DNA from: Ichthyophis bannanicus
Lineage: Eukaryota > Chordata > Amphibia > Gymnophiona > Ichthyophiidae
Direction: 5' to 3'
DNA length: 64,000 nt
Assembly (NCBI GenBank): GCA_033557465.1
Contig: CM066043.1
Coordinates: 80,940,662 to 81,004,661, forward strand
Each line of letters begins with the position of its first letter. Within the stretch, counting starts at the first letter, position 1. The notes below the pieces were generated by a model. It was not told the DNA's origin, made no database searches, and saw nothing but the letters and a program-made list of their open reading frames with translations. This document shows, in pieces, positions 31,480 through 43,019 of this stretch. Position numbers and translations under genes: made by a program.

Positions 31480-33280
31480 CTATATTTGGAAAAACTTAGA
31501 GAAGCTAGCAAAGTAGTCAGGAAAGCAAAGGTACAAAAAGAAGAAGAAACAGCAAATACAATAAAATGCTAAGACATTTTTCAGATATGTTAATGAGAAG
31601 AGGAAGGGCAAAAATGGTATTGTCAGACTCAAGGGTGCAGGGGAGGACTATGTAGAAGCTGAGGAGGATAAAGCAAACTTGCTTAACAAATATTTCTGTT
31701 CTGTATTCACAGATGAAGGGCCAGGAGCAGAAACTCAGAAAACACCCACAAACAGGAAAAGAAACAACGGAGATCTCAAACAGTTTTCAGAAGACTGTGT
31801 TCATGAGGAAGTAGCTAAACTAAAAGTAGATAAAACCATAGGTCCAGATGGGATACATCCAAAAATACTGAGGGAACTTGGGGACATTCTAGCGGCTCCA
31901 CTGTCTGACCTTTTCAATGCCTCTTTGGAATCAGGAGTGGTGCCAGAGGACTGGAAAGAGGCACATGTTGTCCCTTTACACAACAGCGGATGTAAGGATG
32001 ACATTGAGAACTACAGGCCAATTAGTCTAACCTTTGCGGTTAGTAAATTATTGGAAAGGCTTCTAAAAGAGAGAATAGTGAGGTTTCTGGAGTCCAATGG
32101 ATTGCAGGATCCGAGACAGCATGGATTCACTAGAGGCAGGTCTCATCAGACAAATCTGATTGATTGAATGGGTGACCAAGGAGTTGGACCAAGGAAGAGC
32201 TCTAGATATAGTGTATTTAGATCTCAGTAAAGGCTTTGACACTGTTCCTCCAAGGCGACTTATAAACAAACTGAGCATCCTAGGGATGAACCCTAAAGTT
32301 GCTGAATAGGTTAGAAATTGGTTGAGTGGGAGGCAACAAAGGGTACAGATAAATGGAGCTCACTCTGAGGAGAAGGAGGTTACCAGTGGTGTGCTGCAGG
32401 GATCTGTTCTTGGTCCAATTCTTTTTAACATCTTTGTTTGTGATATTGCAGAAGGGCTGTCGGGTAAGGTTTGCTTGTTTGCGGATGATACCAAAATCTC
32501 AAATAGAGTAGACACCCAGGAAGGGGCAGATAACATGAGGAGCAATCTAGCTAAACTTGAAGAATGGTCTAGAATTTGGCAGCTGAAATTTAATGCAAAA
32601 AAATGCAGGGTCATGCATTTGGGCTGCAAAAATCCAAGGGAGCGGTACATTGTCTATGAAAGAAGAGCAGGATGTGGGAGTAATTGTATCTGACAATCTT
32701 AAAGTAGGTAAACAGGTAGAAAAGGCAACTGCAAAAGCCAGAAGGATGCTTGGTTGTATAGGGAGAGGAATGGTCAGCAGAAGAAAGGAGGTGATAATGC
32801 CTCTGTATAAGTCTCTGGTGCGACCTCATTTGCTGTATTGTGTGCAGTTCTGGAGACCGCACCTTCGAAAAGATATAAGCAGGTTGGAGATGGTGCAGAA
32901 GGTGGCTACTAAAATGGTTAGTGGTTGTTATGTAGCATATGAGGACAGACTTAAAATGTATACTTTAGAGGAAAGGTGGGATAGGGGCGATATGATAGAG
33001 ACTTTTAAATACCTCCATGGCATAAATACAATAGAAGGCAAGCTCTGCTATGAGGGGATATAGGATGAGTGTGAAAGGGGATAGACTCAGGAGTAATATG
33101 TGGAAATATTTCTTTATGGAAAGAATGGAAGATGCGTAGAATAATCTTCCAGTAGAGGTGGTGGACACAAGGACAGTATCTGAATTCAAAAGGGGACTAT
33201 TGCAGTTGATATGGAAGGGCAGACTAGATAGGCCATGTGGTTTTTTTTTCTGTTGTCATGTTTCTTTGTTTCTATGTGTA
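31480..33280 (+). pseudogene. CR1 ORF2 (RT to C-terminus) with 3' UTR
   Basis: The relic starts in the linker (SKVVRKAKVQKEEE) and runs through the RT: NKYFCSVFTDEG, KVDKTIGPDGIHPKILREL, PEDWKEAHVVPLHNSG, YRPISLTFAVSKLLERLL, RQHGFTRGRSHQTNLI, VYLDLSKGFDTVPPRRL, SGVLQGSVLGPILFNIFV, CLFADDTKISNRVDT with FADD present, and FNAKKCRVMHLGCKNP. The C-terminal region ([20 protein letters not shown]) and the ATGTTTCT-type tail complete it. Frameshifts occur near 32165 and 32690, and a stop interrupts NWLSG near 32308. It lacks the endonuclease, a common 5' truncation. Confidence 0.88.
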
Positions 33281-33404
33281 GAACCCTGTCAAACCCAAGT
33301 TAGTGACTGCTGTAGTAAAGAAATAATGCAGCTTGTGGTAAAATCAGTATAAGCTCACTACGAGGGATTTTGGGCAGCATTTTAAACCCAGTGCCGGACC
33401 CAAT

Positions 33405-34221
33405 GGAGCAAATGTATTTCTCGGGCATTACAGAATGTCTCTCAGAAATGTCCAACTGGTGTAAAACAAACAACATGGAAATTAATTTTAGCAAAACAGA
33501 GGCGTTATTTATTTCTCGTAACCATAATTTTGCGCATCTTCCTGACATCAAAATAGATAACTCAACTATTCCTATTAAATCAGAAGTGAAATATCTTGGA
33601 GTTACTCTGGATAATGAGTTGAATCTCAGATCACACATAAATAAGACAATTAAAAGCGCTTATTACAGAATGAAGCTCATCAAAAGACTAAGGCCGCTTC
33701 TTGATACTGTTCACTTCAGAAATGTTTGTCAAGCATTGATTACTCCATTACTTGACTTCTGTAATCCAATATATCTGGGTTTATCTAAGCAAGCACTTAA
33801 GCCTTTACAACTGGCGCAGAATACTGCTGCACGTATAGTTTTTGGTCTATCAAGTAGAGAACATATAACTCCCATCTTGAAAGAGCTTCACTGGTTACCT
33901 ATAGCTTCACGTGTAAAATATAAAACTATAATTTATATTTTCAAGATAAAACAACAATATTCTGCAGAAAGCCTGACATATCTCATACAGTCAGATATTA
34001 GCAACAGACCTAGAAGAAGAGGATCTGACAACAGAATCAGCTTATCAAATGATGTCAGAAAAACACGTAAAGACACCTCTGAAAGGGCTTTCTCTTTTGC
34101 TGCACCTTCCATCTGGAACTCTCTACCTAATGAGCTGAGAGCAGCTCAGGACATCAATGACTTTAGAAAGCAACTGAAAACATCTTTGTTTATAGAACAC
34201 TACGGTCATGCAATTAACTAA
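33405..34221 (+). pseudogene. L2-like LINE ORF2, C-terminal part, frame open
   Basis: The frame stays open to its natural stop. It contains ITECLSEMSNWCKTNNMEIN, FSKTEALFIS, VKYLGVTLDNELNLRSHI, CQALITPLLDFCNPIYLGLS, LQLAQNTAARIVFGLS, REHITPILKELHWLPIASR, YKTIIYIFKIK, RAFSFAAPSIWNSLPNELR and FRKQLKTSLFIEHYG. This is the RT thumb and C-terminal domain of the L2/CR1 group. The catalytic palm and the endonuclease are missing by 5' truncation, so the fragment cannot work. The upstream ATG at 33370 lies in flanking sequence and is not a real start. Confidence 0.8.
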
Positions 34222-34448
34222 CTTAATTTGTCTGGAATGTAAATCATATACATATTGTATAATAGCTCACATTATAGTATAGCTCACTATGTAGATAATG
34301 CAACTCACTCTAACACATTATACCATAACTTTAACTTTTATTTCTTTACATTTTCTCACTAATACTCTTAATATCTTTGTTTGTAAGACCGCTTTGATTG
34401 TATGATAAGGCGGTATAGAAATCCAATTAAATAAATAAATAAATAAAT
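33405..34448 (+). mobile_element. L2-like LINE 3' half with a 283-codon open frame
   Basis: A 5'-truncated insertion runs from the end of the RT through the C-terminal domain to an intact 3' tail with hairpin ACCGCTTT/AAGGCGGT (34388-34414) and (AAAT)n. The open frame and clean tail suggest it is younger than most neighbours. Confidence 0.82.
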
Positions 34449-34939
34449 GTGGGTTGCTCTTATTCAGGCCCTTCTAGACCTCAGAATTACTTTGAGACCT
34501 AGGGGTGTGGGGGAATTTCTGATTGGGCTGCTAGGGGATGGGGGGGGGGGGCTATGTTGGTGGGGCTTGGACTATGGGTTTAGTGGAGGGAGAGGATGAG
34601 ACACTTATGAGGGGAGGGTGTGGGGTATTTTGGGAAGAAGCCTGGATTCTTTGGTGGTATTGAAAAGTGGGGACCTCAGCCCACCAGTGCCAGATTACCC
34701 TTGTGGCCACTTTAAGATGGCAGCTGGGAGCATCGGGTCACGTACTAGTGACCCGATGCTCCTGGCAAAAAAATAAATGCCAGTTGTGAGCTAACTTTAT
34801 TTTTCCAAAAATAATGCAGCTTGCAGTGAGAATACTAATGAGATACTTTGTATGCTTTGCATCTCATTATTGTTCAATATGTGTTGAGGTGGGAATTTGT
34901 GGATTGTGGTGAAATAACACACATTATCCTCCTCTAACA
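34449..34939. other. Unassigned interval with a G12 tract
   Basis: G-rich sequence with a 12-G run at 34540-34551. An AATAATGCAGCTTG block occurs here (34810) and also near 33322, so an old repeat may have been split by the L2-like LINE. Confidence 0.4.
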
Positions 34940-35131
34940 CAAGGGTTCCCAAACCTGTTCTGGGGCCTCCCCAGCCAGTCGGGTTTTCAGGATATCCACA
35001 ATGAATATGCATGAGAGAGATTTGCATACAATGGAGGCAGTATATGCAAATCTCTCTCATGCATATTCATTGTGGATATCTTGAAAACCCGACTGGCTGG
35101 AGAAGTCCCAGGACAGGTTTGGGAACCACTG
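34940..35131. mobile_element. hAT-type palindromic MITE with paired octamer motifs
   Basis: The ends CAAGGGTTCCCAAACC and inverted CAGTGGTTCCCAAACC are flanked by CTCTAACA (34932-34939) and CTCTAACG (35132-35139). The whole 192 bp is a near-perfect hairpin through GTCGGGTTTTCAGGATATCC and CACAATGAATATGCATGAGA. The octamer ATGCAAAT appears once in each orientation near the loop (about 35020 and 35045). I recall closely similar repeats from other vertebrates. Confidence 0.85.
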
Positions 35132-35139
35132 CTCTAACG

Positions 35140-36217
35140 TGTTAAGGGTCAAATAACATGCGTTATAGTTGTAACATACTTTAGTAACTACCCCCCGTCC
35201 CCCCCCCCATCCATAGTAGATGCTAATAGGAGCTCTGGGCTGTAGCTGTATCTAAATTCACATTGAAATTTGTCTATCAGGTGACTGATATATCTGAAAT
35301 CTTGTAATTGGACGTACACAGCTCTCTCATTTAATGTAGACAAAAAAGGAAGGCTAGATACAGGGTGATAACTTTTGAATCTTCAGCTCTGGGGGAAGAT
35401 ACTGAGGCCTGTTTCAAACTTAAAGAAAGATGGCCCTGTTGTAAGGAGGCACAAAGGATTAAGAGCTAAGCAGCCAGCCATCATTGATTTCTGAGACATG
35501 ATAATCCAGGACAAACAAGGATCATAGATATAGATTTGACTAGCTACCTTGGCAATGAGACTTTGCATTTGCCAGATAATACTGAGAAAAAGGATTACCA
35601 GTTAGGCGGGTGAACAGAAATCATTTTCTCCAGATCAGAATTACTAATGGCTACATCAATGTCTACCTTACTTTGCACATGAGCAGGATAAAGCTCACAG
35701 GACAGTTTTACACATACTTCACATTTACTTTCAGTTGTTAATTGCTGCACAGTGAAAAATAATTTCCTGGGGCTATTTACATTTCTCAAGATCTGTCCTG
35801 AGGCTTTTGGAGCCTTTTGCACTATTAAACCATATTCTCCCAGTAATGAGGGATATGTCTCTTTTACATTTGTCGAGACAGTTGCTCACACCGATGTTGA
35901 GATTGCTTCTGCATCCTCTTGATCATAGCCACTTCTAGGGAAAATGAACGTAGAATATGTTCACGTTTAACAGCTATTTTCCATGAGGTGCAATTCAACA
36001 GATTTATTCCAACATTATATCAGATCATCTAGATTTTCAACAGCAGAATTACATAATCGTCTCCCGTCCCAAGAATTCATGAATTGAGCTAAATCAATCC
36101 CAGGATGAACAGCCTTGTGCTGTATAGCTTGCAGTTGACATCTATATTTTTGCATGTTTCCACTTAAAATTAAAGAATTGATGGGCTGTGCATGGAACCT
36201 CAAGTTAAGAACACTAA
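35140..36217. other. Unassigned interval
   Basis: About 1 kb with two modest antisense open frames (35595-35822 and 36015-36224) whose products I do not recognise. They may be decayed TE protein. No termini seen. Confidence 0.35.
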
Positions 36218-36352
36218 TGGGCATGTTTGCTAAAGGATTTAATATGTGTTAATGAAATTACCACGTGTTAGGTGCCCAGAGGTCTCCCAGTTCTATGGGC
36301 GTGGTGGCACTTAATATACATTAAGTTCATTAACCTTTAGTAAACATGCCTC
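36218..36352. mobile_element. 135-bp Harbinger-like MITE
   Basis: The ends TGGGCATGTTTGCTAAAGG and inverted GAGGCATGTTTACTAAAGG differ at few positions. Both flanks are TAA (36215-36217 and 36353-36355), the usual Harbinger target. No coding capacity. Confidence 0.78.
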
Positions 36353-36419
36353 TAAGTCCAAGGTGCGTCCCTTATCGTGGACTGGAAAATGTATCATTTG
36401 AACTTGTCCCATTGCTTGT

Positions 36420-36535
36420 ATACAACAAGTATACTGTCGAGTTGATGCTGACTCCTGGCGACCCATCCCCAGGGTTTTCTTGGCAAGGTGCAACCGGAAA
36501 TAGATTGTCAGGCCTTTCTTCCATGCAATAAAGCT
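36420..36535 (-). mobile_element. Mini-RTE: both ends of the RTE element joined
   Basis: The left part (GTCGAGTTGATGCTGACTCC, TGGCGACCC) matches the RTE 3' end seen at 6129-6156. The right part (GGGTTTTCTTGGCAAGG ... CAGGCCTTTCTTCC) matches the RTE 5' leader seen at about 13254-13300. Orientation and order agree with a full RTE lacking its interior. It is a SINE-sized derivative. Confidence 0.68.
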
Positions 36536-36822
36536 ACATAGCAGCCAAAAAATGATCCACTTCTGGGGAAAGAGGGACCTTGTTGACATGCATGTTAAAA
36601 TCGCCTAATATAGAAGTTACAGATGCCTAGCTTTGATAAAGCAAAGAACTCTACTAGGTACAGTGTTAGCACCTGGGGTACAGACCTCCAAGACAAGAAT
36701 ATGTGATAGGAGGTGATACTCTGTTACGCACCAATGAGGAGCTAGATGTTTGAGTGATCACATACGTTTTTTTGTCATGTTCTATATCTTTTTATTGTGT
36801 ATTTATTGTTCATTTTACAGAC

Positions 36823-36874
36823 CCCTGAGGCAGGCTTTATCGGCTGAAACTCGATCAAGTCGGGTTCTTAATAA
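36823..36874 (+). ncRNA. Hammerhead-ribozyme-like relic
   Basis: The order CCTGAGGC, short stem-loop, GAAAC, palindromic ACTCGATCAAGT and C follows the layout of the small hammerhead ribozymes known from Penelope-like elements (CUGANGA, stem II, GAAA, stem III, UH). The GAAAC and the cleavage-site triplet GTC are intact. The first core box has C where A is required and stem II (AGGC/GGCT) is weak. A nearby AATAAAATTTCAG follows. Probably inactive. Confidence 0.42.
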
Positions 36875-38329
36875 AATTTCAGCCATGGTCCATCTCCATT
36901 ATCTATTTTTGTGCTTAGAGCGGTAGAATGACAGGGTGCACAGGAAGAAGCAGGAACGATAGAAGGGAAGTGGAGACAACTTTGTACAGGTCAGTTTGTG
37001 AGACAGACTTCACCTAGAGTAGGGTGTCTAATTGGAGGTCATATGTGAAAGGATAGAGTGGAGGTGATCCAGAGAGGCTATGAAAATGCTGTGGGATCTG
37101 CATCAAAAAGCCTAGGAGCTTAGGTATGCACAGGGCATGTTCCTAGAAAAAAGGGTGCCGTGCTCATATGCAGGGCTCTTTCGTTAATACATGAGGATCA
37201 TGGGTCAATTTTAGCAGCCAATGAAAAAGGTGCCAGTACTAGGTACCACGTCTTACCCCCTCAAAAAAGCCCTGGGTATGTACGCCCTAGAGGACAGGAA
37301 AGAGAGAAGGGATGTGACATACATTGAAATGCCTCAAAAAGTAGCAGTCATGAACAAGAAACTAATATTTTACAGTGGAAAGGAAGCCTTAGATCAAACT
37401 ATCATGACATGAGGCTTACAGGGGATAGAGATTCAGAAAATATATGCCGTAATATTCCCCATTAGCTCGGTTTAGTATCAGGGCCAGTGAACATAATATG
37501 AACATGATCTGGTCTATTGCTTCAGGATCTAATTTTGGTTGGAGTAGGAGGACAGAGAGCCAAAGAGCAGGGCATGCAGGATGTTAACTAAAAATAAATA
37601 AATAAATACGTTAAAAACGGCAACTGTATAATTGCTTACAGACCGTTATAACTTGTTCCAGGGAAAGCAGATGCATGCTTGTTCCCGCCTTCCCTACAGC
37701 ACAGAGAGCTGCTCTGTTCCTAGCAGCTTCCTGCTCCAGTGGACAGAAGCAGCCCACTCTGTTTTTCTCAAGGTGCATAAATAAACCCTAGGAGCCTAAA
37801 GACAGCTCTTGAATTGTCCCTGGGAGGGTGGGACACGGTGTTTTTGGAGGGGTAGATAGGATGTTGTATCATTTTTTCCAGAGGTAAATAACCAGTAGAG
37901 AAACAGAAAAGGAATTCAGAGAGCAGATGGAAACAAGGTGTGAAAGACCAATGGTGACTTTTCGCAAGAGATGAGGGGAAGGGGAGAGAGTGATAGGCTA
38001 AGGCAAAAAGCGAGGGAGAGAGAGAGAAAGAGAGAGAGAGACATTTGAAGAAGAGAGGCGAATATTCACTATACACAACAAAACCCCAAAGTTGATAAGT
38101 GCACAAAGGTGTGTTTCACTGACCAAGGGGTTAGTGAATGAAGTGTGTGAATGTGGTATGGTGTGGATAGTGTCTTAGTGGCTGTAGCAGAGGGGGAAAT
38201 GTTGGCTATGTCTAAGTGCAGGGCAGTAGTGTTTGAGAGTGCAGGGGGGAAGTGGGGTTTGTGAGTGTGAGGGAATGTTGCTATAAGTATACAGAGTTGT
38301 GGGTTGTGGGGCAGAGCTGTGAATACAGG
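36875..38329. other. Unassigned interval with a GA microsatellite
   Basis: No gene found. A GA-rich microsatellite lies at about 38010-38042, and a short (AAAT) tail near 37600 marks some decayed insertion. Confidence 0.4.
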
Positions 38330-38985
38330 GACATGTTTATGTTTATTAAAACTTTCTTGACTGCCCTTCACAGATGCACTAGGGCGGTGTACAATATAAA
38401 ATCAAAATGAAAAGAAACAGAAAGGAATGCCATAGGACAGAAGAGGGTGAGGGAGGGAGTATCAGGAAGGCGAGAAGTTAAATGTCAGGTTTAATAGGTG
38501 AGTCTTTAGGAGAGAGTTGAATTTTGTATAGGATGCTTCTAACCTGAGGATAGAGGGGAGACAGTTCCATAAGGTGGGGCCAACAACATCAAGAGCAGAG
38601 GAGCGGGTGGATGACAGATGGACTTGTGAAACAGAGGGAAGGTGCAAACGATTAGCGTGAATCTCACGGAGGGCATAGTGAGGGGCATGAGGGACAAGGG
38701 AATCAGAGAGGTATTGGGAAAGGTCAGTATGTAGAGTGCGGTGAACCAGAATAAGTAACTTGAACTGAAGATGGAACTGTACCAGGAGCCAGTGGTGGTA
38801 GATAAAAGTGGTGTAATATGGTCAAATCTTGAAGCGTCAGACAAGATACGAATGGCAGTATTTTGAATTAGTTGCAAACGGCGGAGCTGGTACTGGGGTA
38901 AGCCTATGGGAGTATGTTTACAAATGCAGCGTGGTAGGGGATCCCTAACTATGTAACAGTGAAATAAAAACACAAGTTAAGGCAT
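38330..38985 (-). mobile_element. L2-like LINE 3' end
   Basis: Antisense frames give LRRLQLIQNTAIRILSDAS, FDHITPLLS and, in another frame, SSALDVVGPTLWNCLPSIL with FNSLLKTHLLNL, the end of an L2-type protein. The 3' hairpin ACCGCCCT/AGGGCAGT sits at about 38358-38388. The tail lies at the left edge. Confidence 0.75.
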
Positions 38986-39130
38986 GTGTAGTCAGCAGAA
39001 GGTCCATCAAGCCCAGCATTCTGTCTTCAATAGTGGGTAGTCCAGGTCACAAGTATGTTTATGTTTATTTAAAATTTGCCATACAGCTCTTCCTTTGTAC
39101 ATTGGGCCGTTTTACAATATACAAAAATTC
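38986..39130 (-). mobile_element. CR1 3' UTR scrap followed by an L2-like tail
   Basis: AAGGTCCATCAAGCCCAGCA is the CR1 3' UTR block. It is cut by TATGTTTATTTAAAATTTGCC, which begins another LINE tail in the same orientation. Confidence 0.6.
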
Positions 39131-39834
39131 TAGAGTTTAAAAAAGGCAAAAAAGCTCAGGAAGTAAAAAAAGGAAAATAGAGAACGTCATAGTACTATTG
39201 GGAGTAGGAGTCCCGGAAATACAGTACAGCATAAAGCTCGGACATTTAAGATGTACTCCATCTCGGCAACAACCCAGGGGATCAGATGAACTAAAACTTT
39301 TTAAAATCTTGGTACACCAGTACAAGGTAATTAGTTTTCAATGCTGCTTTAAATTTAAGAAAATAATGATTCTGGCAGATGCCAACTAAAGCAAATATAT
39401 GTGCTAGCAGGTCATCACAAGTAGTCTCTTCAGGGGTGTGAGTTGGGGAGGGTAGTTTGAAGGAAGGGATGGATCTGAGAGGGCTATATGTTCAAAGAGA
39501 ATGTTCAAGGGCATAGTATGAATTTATGGTCGTTCCTCTTGCCCTTTGCAAGCACTCCCTCTCCCTGCCCCAGGCTTCCTACATCTTCTTTGGCCTGGTC
39601 AGCTCCTCCACCAGCCTCTTCTGCTGGTGGGGTTGTGTGCCCGCCGGCATGCTGAAGACTGTGCCTCCGTGGGTGTGCTTATGTTGTTGTGTGTGTGTGG
39701 GGGGGGGGGGGGCAGGATCCCCACAGCATTGACAATTGTTCTGCTGACTCCTCTGATCATTTTCATGGGTGAGGCCTGACCTTCCCACCACCCTATTGCT
39801 TCCTGCTTCTGTTCTCTTTAGCATTATTGGGACA
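39131..39834. other. Unassigned interval with G14 tract
   Basis: Contains a GT-rich run leading into 14 G at 39699-39712. No supported gene. Confidence 0.4.
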
Positions 39835-40192
39835 CTTTAGAAGAAAGGAGGGAGAGAGGAGATATGATAGAGACGTTTACATACCTCCGTGGCATAAATG
39901 CACAAGAGGAGAGGCTCTTTCAAGTGAAAGAAAGCTCAGCAATGAGGGGGCATAGGATGAGGGTGAAAGTGGATAGACTCAAGAGTAATTTGAAGAAATA
40001 TTTCTTTACAGAAAGAGTGGGAGATGTATGGAATAGTCTCCCAATGGAGGGCTGTATCTGAATTTAAAAAATCATGGGACAAACACAGAGGATCTCTAAA
40101 GGAAAAAAAAGGGACTATAGTAGTTGGCATGGAAGAGCAGACTGGATGGGCCATATGGTCTTTTTCTGCCGTCATGTTTCTATGTTTCTCTC
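39835..40192 (+). mobile_element. CR1 3' end
   Basis: The frame gives MIETFTYLRGINAQEERLFQ, MRGHRMRVKVDRLKSNLKK and YFFTERVGDVWNSLPME, followed by GACTGGATGGGCCATATGG and ATGTTTCT repeats. 5'-truncated. Confidence 0.85.
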
Positions 40193-42559
40193 TCTGGGTG
40201 GGGAGTTGCAAGCCGGCAGATGAAATGCATGCTGGCTGCTCCAGAGCTGTTAGTTGAGGAAGAAGAGCAGTGGGACCTGATGGGGGAGAATGAGACCTAA
40301 AAACTGACCACCGAGACTTGGCAGGGCAGAGCAAATCAATCAACTGTCCTCGTTTCGGGCCAACTTGCTGCCACCATCATGGTGTCGGGGCAATAAGCCT
40401 GGAGCTACCAGTGGTACATTGGGCCTGGGCCTGGGTGTGCAGTCTCCACTGTTGCAGATGAGCTCAGACCAAGGAGAGCCCAGGTCTCTGCACATGGAGG
40501 CTGGAGGGAGGGAAGAAGGGGGAAAGGGGGAAAGTAACTGGGAAGGAAGAGAAATTGGATGGTAAGAAGAAGCCTGAAGGAGAGGGTGGGCTGAAATGCA
40601 GAGGGAACAACGGAAGGGAAAAGAGGAAATAAGCACAGGGAGCGCATAAACGTGGTCTTTTAAGCTGCCACAGATGTCTAGCCTTGAGTTTATTTTTGTT
40701 TGTTTGTTGACCTATTTTTCAAGTAATTCGATCCTTGACATGGTCAAGAAATAAAATCACCAAAAGCATTGTCTAGCCCTGAGTTAAAATAGTCTATGCT
40801 TCCCGTCTTTCACAATAGCCAGGTTGCATTGTCCCAATAGGAAATTTGCAGGACACCCAACAGACCTTTTCTTAACTGCTACACAATCCCCAAATATAAA
40901 TATAAGGGAGAAATAAAAAAGCAGTATAGAAAAATTGTTCTTCTAAATTCAGACTACAGCTCTCCCATTTGGCTCAAACACAGCACTAGAATTTTGCCTT
41001 TGATAATTTAGCTCCAACACGACTAAATCAAGAAAAACTGGCAAATCTTTCCAGGAACTGAACTTATAAACACAGCCGAGCAAGAAACAGAAATTCATTG
41101 TTTCTACCGGTCTCGATGCAAACATCCAAAGTGAAGTCATTGCCTCATTTCGATTAGAGGTTTATTCTAATTGGTTCAGACAGTGTTTGAATTGAGAAGT
41201 TTGACACCAGGCAGTATTAACAGCTTAGATCTATTTATTTATTATAGAACTCGGTATGTAACTTTACTCAAAAAAGTCACAAAGTAGTTAACATAAAACT
41301 TTAAAAATATTACACTGCATCAAACCGATAAAGCCTACAGAAACAGAAACAAATACCAAAATACACAACTTCAACAAATCAATCTACTTTCTTTAAAATC
41401 ATAAAATTCTTAGAAAATAGTAACTGCAACCGGAAATGAAGAAAATGAAGTAAAAATCTCTACAAATATGATGTTTTAACCATAAGCATGAAGAACCACC
41501 AGGAGCCTGGTGCCTATGAACACTGGAACTGGCCAAGTGGATAACAGGATGTTCTGTTGTTCCTAGAACTATGTTAAATATTCTGCTCAGTGATATAACT
41601 CATGCAGTGGATTTGAACATATTTATTGTTTATTAATTTATTTACTTATATTTATTTATAGGAAAATGTAAAACTTAAATAAACTGGAGAGCGTCTGTAG
41701 TAGCGCTAGGAGGTGGCTGTTCTCAGCGAAAGGCATCTTGTATCTGAAGAAAGGCAAAGAAGCGGTTTTCAGCAACAACTGCACACGATAGATGGCAGCT
41801 ATTCTGCGGAACAAAGTGGGGCCTTTAATAGCAGGATACAGGGCCATAGCAAGGGCTGTGCGGGTGATGCGGCCGCACAGGCCGCATGTACAGAATGGGC
41901 ACTGATATCACCACCGGGCTTCCAGGAACCTCAAAAAGAGTGAGTTATTACATGTGGCTGGGGCAGAGGGGGCAGCAGATTCATTAGTTGCACAGGGTGT
42001 AATTCTAGCTTGGTACGGTATCGGTAGGATAATACTGAATGTGAGCTATTCTGTCAAACAGGATTGACTTATAAAATGGAAGTATATATTTTGTTTTTCA
42101 TATTATATGTTGCTGTCATCTCTAAAAGACTACTTATTTGTCCATGAGCGTGAGAGATGATGAAATTGTGGATCAGAAATTTTGCATGGTGTGCTAGATA
42201 TGTTGAACAAAATTTAGGAGAACCTTATGTAATAGGAACATTGAAAACCCTCTTTTTTCAAAAATATTTAAATTATAGGCATTTAAGATTCAAAACTTGT
42301 TTCATGTAGAAGAGTGTAGTCTTCGTTGCACAAGAAATATGATTTAAATTTCATAACTGATTCTCTCGCATTTTTTGGTATCAATTTAGATGGTACCATA
42401 GTATAGTATTGCTCACACGTTGTGGAAGGACTCAGTCCCATTCACCCTGCTGGCTTTGTCCTTATATAGACTCCTATGGAGTCTCATTCCTTGCACCTTC
42501 AACCAATTAACCCTGCCTCTTCCTTAGTTAATCCCACCCAGGATCCACCAATTTAGCTC
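40193..42559. other. Long unassigned interval with decayed LINE tails
   Basis: About 2.4 kb with no supported gene. An A/T-rich tail-like block at 41225-41290 (antisense ACCGAGTTCTATAATAAATA) and a TTTATTTA-rich stretch at 41625-41665 look like old L2-type 3' ends. The rest of the interval is plain. Confidence 0.4.
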
Positions 42560-42708
42560 TACCCTGTTTTATCTCAAAGAGTTCTATTTATTTTTTTGTG
42601 CGGCTTGTCCCCCTGTCTTGACTAGGCTGTAAGCACCAAAGAGCCTTATGGGCTTCTGTGAAGTGCCTTGTAGCGCTATACAAATGACACTAATAATAAT
42701 AATAATAG
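42560..42708 (+). mobile_element. L2-like LINE 3' tail, (TAA)n type
   Basis: AAGTGCCTTGTAGCGCTATA, CAAATGACAC and a (TAA)n tail match the end of the subfamily seen antisense at 29158. Only the 3' UTR is clear. Confidence 0.65.
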
Positions 42709-43019
42709 TGTGCTTGAGATTTAAAAAGACCCAACACTGAAACAAGGCCATTCCTCTGCTCTTCAGCTACTTTGAAAGTGCCCTAGCAAAATGGCATACT
42801 GCTCTCTGATTTCCAACTGCTCACTTTGTTAGCAAATTGCCTTTCTTTATCTATCTGCTGAGTAGCTCCAGGGCAGTGGCTGCCAAATTGAGGGTTAGGA
42901 CCCCAAACAGGGACCCTCATCAGTGGATGGGGTCAGAGAAACAGGGCTGCTCCTCAGTCTACTGAATTTCCACGTGACTTATGACCAGCAGTTGGGCCTA
43001 TTCGCAGGTCCTGCCTATG
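42709..43019. other. Unassigned interval
   Basis: Nothing recognised before the GC-rich foldback repeat. Confidence 0.35.

Noticed and set aside
35595..36224. Antisense frames possibly encoding a retroviral-type protein
   Set aside because: No motif supports this; left as unassigned.
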